A stretch of 29,691 nt of DNA from a virus, in IMG/VR virus record IMGVR_UViG_3300030104_004548, positions 1 to 29,691 of that record. One strand, written 5' to 3'. How positions within the stretch are numbered: the stretch's first letter is position 1; each line of letters opens with the position of its first letter. The translations under genes were made by a program, and so were the position numbers. Shown here one piece after another: positions 8,905 through 14,131 of the stretch. The notes below the pieces were generated by a model. It saw nothing but the letters and a program-made list of their open reading frames with translations, was not told where the DNA came from and ran no database searches.

Positions 8905-9299
8905 TATTCTCCTTTAATTTCAAAATGAGGGAAATCATCGAACCTATTATCATGTACATACCAATCCTGGTCCCAATCTCCTCCCCATCTTAGGTTTATT
9001 CCCATAGACTTTGCTATTCCGAGAACAAAACCAGCAAAAAGGTGAAAACGCTCCCTATCATCCCAATCGATAGGATAAGGAACCACATCCACAGCCCTAC
9101 TAGGATTAGAATTGTGACGGCCGTTTGGGTATTTAACCTTAGTCTTACCTTCATCAAACAATTTATCCTGTCTATCAGCGCTTCTATGGCCTTCAATAAC
9201 AGAACAATCCACATACTTAATAACCTCATTTAGCACCTTTTGTATTCTCTCATCGCATGTCTTTAAGTTTCTCTTACTTCTACTTCCAAATCTTGGCAT
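8904..9299 (-). CDS. Endolysin, M15-type peptidase
   Basis: 131 aa zinc peptidase expected to cut peptidoglycan stem peptides at lysis (VanY/L-Ala-D-Glu peptidase type). The zinc ligands fit H62 and D71 in GRHNSNPSRAVDVVPYP, and H125 in DFPHFEI, with a nearby acidic residue (Asp121/Asp122) as possible catalytic base. The segment SVIEGHRSADRQDKLFDEG is typical of phage M15 lysins. No signal peptide or cell-wall-binding domain is present, so release should need a holin. The start at 9299 is chosen because GGGGGA lies just before it and the ATG overlaps the stop of the holin-like gene. An in-frame ATG at 9347 has a poor ribosome site and would overlap that gene. Confidence 0.9.
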   Translation of the reverse strand: MPRFGSRSKRNLKTCDERIQKVLNEVIKYVDCSVIEGHRSADRQDKLFDEGKTKVKYPNGRHNSNPSRAVDVVPYPIDWDDRERFHLFAGFVLGIAKSMGINLRWGGDWDQDWYVHDNRFDDFPHFEIKGE

Positions 9300-9406
9300 T
9301 ATATCCCCCAAATAAGTATCGCCATAATAATCTTGTCTAAAATCCATAGACCTATCATTATGTTTAACTTTTGATGTGTTATTTCACTATTAGTCGGTAA
9401 CATCAT
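9299..9406 (-). CDS. Small holin-like membrane peptide
   Basis: 35 aa, MMLPTNSEITHQKLNIMIG followed by a hydrophobic helix ending ILIWGI. Its stop shares one base with the endolysin ATG, and its start overlaps the upstream gene in ATGATG. A single hydrophobic segment directly before a soluble endolysin fits a minimal holin or pinholin. The peptide is short even for holins, so function is inferred from position and hydrophobicity. The alternative start at 9403 removes one Met. Confidence 0.6.
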   Translation of the reverse strand: MMLPTNSEITHQKLNIMIGLWILDKIIMAILIWGI

Positions 9407-9516
9407 TTACTCTTTCTTGGGTGTCTTCTATTGTTGTTTTGGATAGAGACCTCGCCCTTATACTTTACACCTATAGTTGTAGTCTTTATTACGTTATGAC
9501 TATACTTACTACTCAT
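9403..9516 (-). CDS. 37-aa basic peptide, first gene of the late operon
   Basis: ATG at 9516 with a near-perfect AGGAGGG ribosome site. The stop overlaps the holin-like start (ATGA). The peptide is strongly basic, with a beta-like centre (TTTIGVKYKGEVSIQ) and an Arg/Lys-rich end (RRHPRKSK). No family recognised. The excellent ribosome site and four-base overlap support translation. It may act mainly as a leader that loads ribosomes for the coupled lysis genes, or as a small nucleic-acid binder. Confidence 0.65.
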   Translation of the reverse strand: MSSKYSHNVIKTTTIGVKYKGEVSIQNNNRRHPRKSK

Positions 9517-9752
9517 GTCTATATAACCCTCCTAGTATATTTAACAGTTAAAGACTATAGTTTACTTCTGTTGTACCTAGAGTATAGTCTTATGTCTAGA
9601 CTTAAGTAGTAGTTAACGACCGCGGGAATATATATATAATATAGCAAGACTTAACAATTAACTGCAACTAATTTATTTAACTAGTGTAATAACTGCATTT
9701 AACAGCAAAAATATATTCTGATGGTACCTTAACCTATACTTTACAACGATCT

Positions 9753-9775
9753 AGCCTAGAAAGGGCTTTTTTAGG
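9753..9775 (+). terminator. Short attenuator-like hairpin in the early leader
   Basis: AGCCT pairs with GGGCT (one G-U pair) around a 5-nt loop, followed by six T residues: the outline of a small intrinsic terminator. The same bases can form a rival 8-bp stem in which CCTAGAAA pairs with TTTTTAGG. Two exclusive folds across a U-tract suggest attenuation, but the stems are weak and the promoter has not been located. Confidence 0.4.
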
Positions 9776-9834
9776 TTGAAAAGTGCATTTGTAAAAAATT
9801 GCTGTAGAATGAGAGTACGTGATATACATAGACC

Positions 9835-9950
9835 CTACCCCGTCCGATTTCACGGGTCGCGTTGCGCCCCAGGTTGAAATTCGCAACTGCACGGGTTAGA
9901 TGTCTATTGAGACAGGTGTGTCTCTGCCCCTGCTCGCTTGGGCTCGTTTT
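9835..9950 (+). ncRNA. Structured GC-rich leader with competing stems
   Basis: This patch is clearly richer in GC than its surroundings. CCCGT (9838-9842) can pair with ACGGG at 9852-9856 or with a second ACGGG at 9891-9895. GTTGCG (9861-9866) pairs with CGCAAC (9882-9887). GAGACA-GGTG-TGTCTC (9909-9924) is a perfect hairpin, followed by GCCC/GGGC and TTTT near 9950. Competing partners for one strand are what a riboswitch or attenuator would show. It lies 60-180 nt before the first early gene. No known riboswitch consensus was recognised. Confidence 0.45.
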
Positions 9951-10013
9951 CCATCACTAATCCTGTGTAAATAAACGATAATACTGTTAATACAATTTAA
10001 TAAAGGAGTAGTT

Positions 10014-10463
10014 ATGAAAAATGTTAATACTGTAGTAGGCTTACCTGAATTAGTTCCATTCTCGTTCAAGAACGGGAAGGTACGAATTAAGACTAATAAC
10101 CCACAATTAGACAATGACGGAAAACCTGTCATTAAAGGTGGGAAATTAGCTTACCAGTGGGAAAATAAGCGTGACGCTGATAATAAACCCGTCTATGACG
10201 AGCGAGTTATCCTTATCACATTTATCCCACAGGACGGTCACATCATACCACCAAGCCTGTCTAAAGCGAAACTAAGCAAGTTAGTTAAGCACGCTAAGAC
10301 AAGTGGTATGGAGTTCCTTACTCAAGCAGATACCTCATACACGTTATCACGTGAATTTGAGCCACAGACTGAACAAGATAGTGACGATAATACTATCACT
10401 ACTATTACGGCGAAGTACATGCCTGCGTTCAAGTCTGCAGTAGCTCCTATGAGTGCTTGGTAG
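10014..10463 (+). CDS. 149-aa early protein of unknown function
   Basis: First gene of the early operon, with an AAAGGAG ribosome site. The protein is soluble and beta-rich at its start (MKNVNTVVGLPELVPFSF, then a Lys/Asn/Asp-rich stretch). It has a helical Lys-rich centre near 85-100 (SKAKLSKLVKHAKTSGMEFL) and a hydrophilic C-terminal part ending FKSAVAPMSAW. I do not recognise it. As the first early product it could be a host-takeover or regulatory protein. Its codons use more C and G than the genes downstream. An intrinsic terminator follows about 80 nt after the stop, so it may form its own transcript. Confidence 0.75.
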   Translation: MKNVNTVVGLPELVPFSFKNGKVRIKTNNPQLDNDGKPVIKGGKLAYQWENKRDADNKPVYDERVILITFIPQDGHIIPPSLSKAKLSKLVKHAKTSGMEFLTQADTSYTLSREFEPQTEQDSDDNTITTITAKYMPAFKSAVAPMSAW

Positions 10464-10514
10464 TCCTGGGTAAGTAAGCCACATCCTGAATAAGCTTCGG
10501 AGCCTGATAGAGCT

Positions 10515-10570
10515 TGGCAACAGAATCTATCAAGAAGTATTAGAGGGATGATACATGTATTATCCTTTTA
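10515..10570 (+). terminator. Intrinsic terminator after the first early gene
   Basis: GGATGATA-CATG-TATTATCC forms an 8-bp stem with one G-U pair, followed at once by TTTTA (stem from about 10546 to 10565). Just upstream GATAGA pairs with TCTATC around 14 nt (from 10515). The tail is short, so termination may be partial and let downstream genes be read at a lower level. Confidence 0.6.
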
Positions 10571-10645
10571 AGTCAGACCACAATAGAGCGTGGGTAGTAG
10601 TCTTTTAGTACACATAATACAGAATAATTAACCTTGGAGGTTCGT

Positions 10646-10798
10646 ATGAACATAGTAGGAATATTGAATGAGACTGATAAGTTTCGTCATTACTTAACAA
10701 GTGCTGGGACAGTTATGTCCATAGCCAAGGATACCTCAAATCCTGTAAAGAGAACTCAATCTCTTTCAAAGGCTATTCAATTAGCCAAGGGGTCTTAA
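10646..10798 (+). CDS. 50-aa early peptide
   Basis: ATG with a strong TTGGAGG ribosome site. The stop overlaps the next ATG in TAATG. The peptide is polar and helical (MNIVGILNETDKFRHYLTSA, then KRTQSLSKAIQLAKGS). No membrane span and no recognised domain. Coupling to the following membrane protein suggests joint expression, perhaps as a soluble partner. Confidence 0.65.
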   Translation: MNIVGILNETDKFRHYLTSAGTVMSIAKDTSNPVKRTQSLSKAIQLAKGS

Positions 10799-11031
10799 TG
10801 CGCGGGTATATAGCCTTAGGTAGGACCATAGTGTTGTATGGTTCTGCCGTAGGGTTTTGGTATTTAGTAATGCCTGCTCATTGGGTGCAACTGATCATAA
10901 TGATGGTAGTATTTGGTATCGTATTCGGTATATCATTTATTATCATTGGTAATATAGTCAACTATGTTATCAAAAGGCTTAGACAAAGGTATAAATGGGC
11001 TAAGCAAGTGTTTATAAATCCGAGTAGATAG
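10798..11031 (+). CDS. Small two-span membrane protein
   Basis: 77 aa. Two hydrophobic segments are seen, about residues 8-25 (GRTIVLYGSAVGFWYLVM) and 29-58 (WVQLIIMMVVFGIVFG and onward), followed by a strongly basic tail (KRLRQRYKWAKQ). The positive tail suggests that the C-terminus stays in the cytoplasm. An early, small membrane protein in a temperate phage could serve in superinfection exclusion, but there is no direct evidence. The stop codon lies inside the first copy of an 18-bp tandem duplication. Confidence 0.7.
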   Translation: MRGYIALGRTIVLYGSAVGFWYLVMPAHWVQLIIMMVVFGIVFGISFIIIGNIVNYVIKRLRQRYKWAKQVFINPSR

Positions 11032-11050
11032 TTAAATCCGAGTAGATAGT
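11015..11050 (+). repeat. Tandem duplication, two 18-bp copies
   Basis: TAAATCCGAGTAGATAGT occurs twice in direct, gap-free succession (11015-11032 and 11033-11050). The first copy holds the last codons and stop of the membrane-protein gene; the second is non-coding. It looks like a recent slippage duplication. Confidence 0.9.
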
Positions 11051-11062
11051 AATATTAGGTAT

Positions 11063-11093
11063 TAGGGGGCTATATGTCCCCTTATATCTTTTT
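11063..11093 (+). terminator. Intrinsic terminator before the large RNA region
   Basis: TAGGGGG pairs with CCCCTTA (one G-U) around an 8-nt loop, then TATCTTTTT. This is the best classical terminator in the early region. It separates the membrane-protein gene from the long non-coding segment that follows, which implies that the latter has its own promoter or depends on read-through. Confidence 0.7.
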
Positions 11094-11099
11094 AAAAAG

Positions 11100-11890
11100 T
11101 TTAGAAACAAAATTACGCAAGTAATCGGCAGTCTCATGTCGTTAGAATAAGTGTAGCAATACACCTAAAGTGGAATCCATGTTACGGAGGAAGCGCCAGT
11201 AATGGTTCATAGAGACAAGCACCTATATAGTGACTCTGAGGGCATCAGAAGAACTATACATCAAATGGTAATGATGTTGAGCTTAGTGATAAGCAATAAG
11301 ATAAGGTGTAGGATAATCAAGCTGAGGTGTGGTGCTAAGGCTGTTATCCAGTATTATGGTTAATCTTATAGTGATATAAGGCAACACCAGAAATACAGTG
11401 ATTATTGTTCACCAGATGATAATTGCAGTGTTGAGTAAGGTATTATGTATTGTAACGCAATATATAGCCTTTCCGATAGCGACTTAACACACACTACTGT
11501 TTAGCACTAAAAAATAAACAGACTAGCATGGGCGACCATGTTTAAGGAGAACAGCATCGGCATTAGTATCTCAAAGTGCGCTAATACTATGAACATATAA
11601 CCGTAAGGTTCACTGTGGAACATAGTGTATTACATCCTCCCAAGGGTTGTATTACTTGGTGACAAAAGCACTATACAGGTGGGCACATTTGTATAGCTGT
11701 TAGTAGTTGCTGAAAGAGACTAATGATGGAAAGCATGAAGCCGTATTTCATGTGCGCATGACAGTGTACTACACGCAAGTGTAGTGGATATGACTTAAAC
11801 CTTGAAAAGGGAATTTAGAGTCTAAAGTACTGTCGGAATAGGGATTAATCTCATCCTTATTCAACCCGTAAGGGTTCTTAGAACTTTTTA
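11100..11890 (+). ncRNA. Candidate giant structured non-coding RNA (~790 nt)
   Basis: No convincing gene in either strand, yet it is dense in hairpins, many with GNRA loops: ATTAC-GCAA-GTAAT (11112-11125), GTGTA-GCAA-TACAC (11151-11164), CATGG-GCGA-CCATG (11527-11540), AACC-GTAA-GGTT (11599-11610), ACTACAC-GCAA-GTGTAGT (11768-11785), CCTT-GAAA-AGGG inside a longer GACTTAAA stem (11792-11822), and AACCC-GTAA-GGGTT (11863-11876). There is also a 7-bp stem stacked at 11611-11627 and a 10-bp stem at 11836-11862. GTTC-TTA-GAAC-TTTTT (11874-11889) may end it. Size, GNRA density and a phage setting recall giant ornate RNAs such as GOLLD or ROOL. Membership cannot be decided by eye; strand is taken from the flanking genes. 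Confidence 0.6.
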
Positions 11891-11909
11891 AAAATGAGGA
11901 GGACAATAA

Positions 11910-12209
11910 ATGGGAAAAGTTAAAGGTTTATTACAAGACTATCATGATCATTATGGTTATGACTATGAAATAGATGACACAGCATTGTATGACTTTCAAC
12001 AACAGTGTCATGAAGAAGAATTGATGAGACAAGGTGTTATATCTGTCCCATTAGAACCAGGAATTGAACAAGATTCCTATAACGCCTATATGGAGGGCAG
12101 AATAGTATGTGGAGAACACACAAATACTGCCCGTACAGGTTCAGATACGAACTCGAAAAATGGGCAAACAGCACTTGGCCTGAGAAAAAGGCGAAGCATG
12201 CGAAAATGA
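11910..12209 (+). CDS. 99-aa early protein of unknown function
   Basis: Strong GAGGAGGA ribosome site. The first ~70 residues are acidic with many Tyr, His and Asp (LLQDYHDHYGYDYEIDDTAL), and the last ~30 are basic (LGLRKRRSMRK). No domain recognised. The acidic first part is typical of small phage inhibitors or DNA mimics, though this is only compositional. The basic end may be an accidental extension. It follows the large RNA directly, and its ribosome site sits just after the terminator-like hairpin at 11874-11889. Confidence 0.6.
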   Translation: MGKVKGLLQDYHDHYGYDYEIDDTALYDFQQQCHEEELMRQGVISVPLEPGIEQDSYNAYMEGRIVCGEHTNTARTGSDTNSKNGQTALGLRKRRSMRK

Positions 12210-12235
12210 GTAAAAGACAACTATATGCAATTTGG

Positions 12236-12370
12236 TATAGTAGATGATCGCACCAGGTACGCCTGACCGCCAAGAGCATGGTCCTAATTGAAGGAATATT
12301 GCCAAGAGCCTGTCCGCTAACCCCTGAGACATCCTGATTCTACTATACCTTTGTGTATTAAACCTAAGGA
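12236..12370 (+). ncRNA. Non-coding segment with UACG hairpin and repeated box
   Basis: No gene. CAGG-TACG-CCTG (12254-12265) is a short hairpin with a UNCG-class loop. The box GCCAAGAGC appears twice (12269-12277 and 12301-12309), each followed by a similar TG-TCC context. Repeated boxes beside a stable hairpin suggest a small structured or protein-binding RNA. Function unknown. Confidence 0.4.
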
Positions 12371-12379
12371 GGCATGAAT

Positions 12380-12547
12380 ATGAGTTTAAATAATAAGCAG
12401 ATAGAATCCTTAGAACGAGTTATAAGCTATATGTATGATGAAGAGGAAAAGCATTATGAAGAAGATAATAAGCCTCAAAATCATATATTCAGAGATGTAG
12501 TTCTTTTAAAAAGACTATTACACAAAAGGTATGAAACTAGGTATTAA
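12380..12547 (+). CDS. 55-aa acidic/helical peptide
   Basis: The start is the ATG 7 nt after AAGGAGG; an ATG six bases earlier is too close to that site. The peptide is helical and highly charged (MSLNNKQIESLERVISYMYD, then an Asp/Glu-rich loop, then LLKRLLHKRYETRY). No family recognised. A ribosome site for the next gene begins right after the stop. Confidence 0.65.
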   Translation: MSLNNKQIESLERVISYMYDEEEKHYEEDNKPQNHIFRDVVLLKRLLHKRYETRY

Positions 12548-12564
12548 TAAGGAGATAAAAGTTC

Positions 12565-12786
12565 ATAAAACTATTTAAAAGAGAGCTAAAAAAGTACAAT
12601 TGGTGGTATTCTGATGGAAGTCAGCCTATCAGCAATGGTCAAGCAGGACTAGTATTAGATGAAGATAATAACAAGAGGATCGACCATATAATAACAAGTT
12701 GTTGCAATTGTGGAGATTATTTCTTCCTAGAGGCAAAACATTTGCGACATTTGTTTAGCGTCGAGAAACCTAAAAAGAGCCGTTAA
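12565..12786 (+). CDS. ~73-aa zinc-knuckle-like protein lacking a normal start codon
   Basis: A clean frame with protein-like content follows a GGAG site, but it has no ATG, GTG or TTG at a useful place; the best start is ATA at 12565, ten bases after GGAG. The product is basic at its start (KLFKRELKKYNWWYSDGSQP), has SCCNCGDYFF in the middle (a possible metal site) and a basic end. Either AUA initiation is used, or an ATG-to-ATA change has lowered or ended expression. It could therefore be a pseudogene. Confidence 0.5.
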   Translation: MKLFKRELKKYNWWYSDGSQPISNGQAGLVLDEDNNKRIDHIITSCCNCGDYFFLEAKHLRHLFSVEKPKKSR

Positions 12787-13195
12787 TTATATATATGCAG
12801 ACCATACAAGGTTTGCCGACCAATCGGGTTATACCCCCGTATACCCAGGGTAGTAGCTGTTTAACGGCTTGCTGCTACCCAAACAATTAATAGAGAGGAT
12901 ATTGACAGGCGAGTACTATGTAGCTGATAACTGGGATAGTTTACTATCTGACTATCACTAACGAGGGTCAAGCCTCTCTAAAACTTAACACCCGTCATCG
13001 ATAGTACTGCACTGAGGGCTTCGGCCTGTTGATGGGTGTAAATCTGGCTGGCATACCTAACAGAGAGGCGGATTAAAGCACTGCAGTGGTGTCTGATGGA
13101 TTAACCATCTATGTCAAACTAAAGTATGCCAATAATTGGTTAACCACGGGGAGTGAGAGTCTAGTAGCGCTAGAGAGGCTCCCCACAACTTTGGA
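12787..13195 (+). ncRNA. Second structured RNA region (~400 nt)
   Basis: No gene over 400 nt, but successive long stems: GGGTAGTAGC/GCTGCTACCC (10 bp, 12848-12880); TAGAGAGG/CCTCTCTA closing 12891-12980, continued by TTGAC/GTCAA; ACACCC/GGGTGT (12988-13039) enclosing GGC-TTCG-GCC with a classical cUUCGg loop (13017-13026); GGCATAC/GTATGCC closing 13050-13130 around GATGG-ATTAA-CCATC; and GGGGAG/CTCCCC (13148-13184) around TCTAG-TAGCG-CTAGA. The stems form five consecutive domains. This could be one multi-domain RNA or several small ones. The strand is inferred from neighbouring genes. Confidence 0.6.
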
Positions 13196-13201
13196 GGTAG
13201 T

Positions 13202-13525
13202 ATGACTTGTTTAAAATGTTTTAAAAAAGACTCTAAAACAATAGAGCACAACTTGCCTGACATGCTAGCTCATTTAGCAAACTATACATTATGTAATAAA
13301 TGTGATGATAGTTTAGAAAAGGCAAGGCAAAGATATAAGTCACGTAGTGGCTATTATAAGAAAATACAACAGAGGTATAGAGACAACTTAAATCACCAGT
13401 ATATCAATCGATTATTGGCAGATAATAGTGATTTGTTGCCTAGTGATATACCAGAAGAGTTAACAGATGCTAAGCGACAGCATTTAAAAATGAAGAAATT
13501 AATCAAGGAGGAGTATGGCGAATAA
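13202..13525 (+). CDS. 107-aa zinc-finger-like early protein
   Basis: Starts 5 nt after TTGGAGG. An N-terminal CLKC (residues 3-6) and a second CNKC (about 31-34) make a CxxC...CxxC pair that could bind one zinc. The rest is a basic helix-rich region (KARQRYKSRSGYYKKIQQRY), fitting a nucleic-acid-binding protein. HNH endonucleases with this layout exist, but no H-N-H residues are seen, so nuclease activity is not claimed. The end overlaps the next gene by 11 nt. Confidence 0.7.
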   Translation: MTCLKCFKKDSKTIEHNLPDMLAHLANYTLCNKCDDSLEKARQRYKSRSGYYKKIQQRYRDNLNHQYINRLLADNSDLLPSDIPEELTDAKRQHLKMKKLIKEEYGE

Positions 13526-13742
13526 AAAGACAGATAATACAGATTATAAAGATTTTAACGAAATGGCTAAAGCACACAGAGTTGTGTTAAAGTCATTGAT
13601 TAATAAAGACTTACACTACGATAACAAGGAAGCCATAGAAATCAACAATGGCTTTGGTAAGCAAGTAAACTTCCTAAAGACAGTAATGGAAGGATACAAG
13701 TTGATGAAAGTAAAACCGTCCAAAAAGGACTTAAACCTATAA
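13515..13742 (+). CDS. 75-aa helical protein upstream of the Ubl gene
   Basis: Overlaps the previous gene by 11 nt and has a strong AAGGAGGA site. Lys/Asp/Asn-rich and helical (FNEMAKAHRVVLKSLINKDL, then QVNFLKTVMEGYKLMKVK). This pattern recalls small phage terminase-small-subunit-like or DNA-binding peptides, but nothing decisive is present. It is the last gene before the ubiquitin-like cassette and may belong to the same transcript. Confidence 0.65.
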   Translation: MANKKTDNTDYKDFNEMAKAHRVVLKSLINKDLHYDNKEAIEINNGFGKQVNFLKTVMEGYKLMKVKPSKKDLNL

Positions 13743-13762
13743 CTTAAGTAAAAGGAGGCATT

Positions 13763-14002
13763 ATGCCAGCAAATACAGGAGTAAACGTAGAAGTATCATC
13801 ATATACAAGAGGTGGTACATTTGAATCAGGTTCTTATGCAAAGTTAGCCGATGTACTTAGAGAGTACGCAGTAGATCAAGGCGAAGCTATTGTAGAAGTA
13901 ACTGGTGATGACGGCGAGGAAAGAAGAGTTACAGCTGCTATGAATTTACAAGAAGGTGATACTATTGTAATCATGAAGGCTAAAAACAAATCTGGAATAT
14001 AG
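13763..14002 (+). CDS. Ubiquitin-like beta-grasp modifier (Ubl)
   Basis: 79 aa. The pattern fits a beta-grasp fold: two strands (NVEVSSYTRGG, TFESGS), a helix (AKLADVLREYAVDQ), two more strands (EAIVEVTG, ERRVTAAM), then LQEGDTIVIMKAKN, the strand that leads to the C-terminus in ThiS, MoaD and ubiquitin relatives. The end is SGI, with Gly78 followed by one Ile. Removal of Ile79 would expose a C-terminal glycine suited to activation by an E1. The gene has a strong AAAGGAGG site. It is followed by E2-, JAB- and E1-like genes in the order known for PRTRC C-B-A-ThiF cassettes on plasmids. Known: Ubl, E1, E2 and JAB form conjugation systems in bacteria. Inferred: this protein is the modifier in a phage version. 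Confidence 0.8.
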   Translation: MPANTGVNVEVSSYTRGGTFESGSYAKLADVLREYAVDQGEAIVEVTGDDGEERRVTAAMNLQEGDTIVIMKAKNKSGI

Positions 14003-14026
14003 TCGGCATTAATTTTTAATTGGAAC

Positions 14027-14109
14027 GGAAGTAGTATGGGAATATTGTATATGAAGGACTTAACGACTTTCATTTATAACCCTACTAAGACATCTAGCGC
14101 ACTACTTCC
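14027..14109 (+). promoter_or_regulatory. Long-range stem between Ubl and E2 genes
   Basis: GGAAGTAGT (14027-14035) pairs perfectly with ACTACTTCC (14101-14109), closing a loop that contains a further stem ATGAAG/CTTTCAT. It lies wholly within the 129-nt gap between the Ubl and E2 genes, 14 nt before the E2 ribosome site. Such a stem could protect the 3' end of an abundant Ubl message or lower E2 expression relative to Ubl. There is no U-tract for a terminator. Confidence 0.55.
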
Positions 14110-14131
14110 CTTCCCTAACTATGGAGGTTAA

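Larger units (their letters stand above)
9517..10013. promoter_or_regulatory. Divergent control region between late and early operons
   Basis: No gene is seen here. The late (minus) and early (plus) operons diverge from this stretch, so both main promoters should lie in it. Visible items: a cluster of related CTATA boxes (GACTATAC 9498-9505, palindromic ACTATAGT 9554-9561, GTATAGTC 9582-9589); a repeated 11-mer TATACTTTACA (9459-9469, just inside the first late gene, and 9735-9745); an alternating AT run after CGACCGCGGG near 9620-9645; and a GC-rich structured leader. The CTATA boxes could be operators or promoters of a phage regulator. The AT run could be an origin, but no clear iterons are present. 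Confidence 0.5.

Noticed and set aside
9620-9650. AT-run after CGACCGCGGG as a replication origin
   Set aside because: There are no repeated initiator boxes near it and no replication initiator gene next to it. Left as a remark only.
12037-12332. Two overlapping minus-strand frames rich in Leu, Phe and Cys
   Set aside because: No ribosome sites, antisense to a better plus-strand gene and to the UACG hairpin region; composition is typical of antisense frames.
14021-14040. GGAACGGAAGTAG resembles part of the glutamine-sensing glnA/Downstream-peptide RNA consensus
   Set aside because: The other conserved parts (CGUUC-type strand and the closing helix) are absent, and the bases are explained by the 9-bp stem with 14101-14109.
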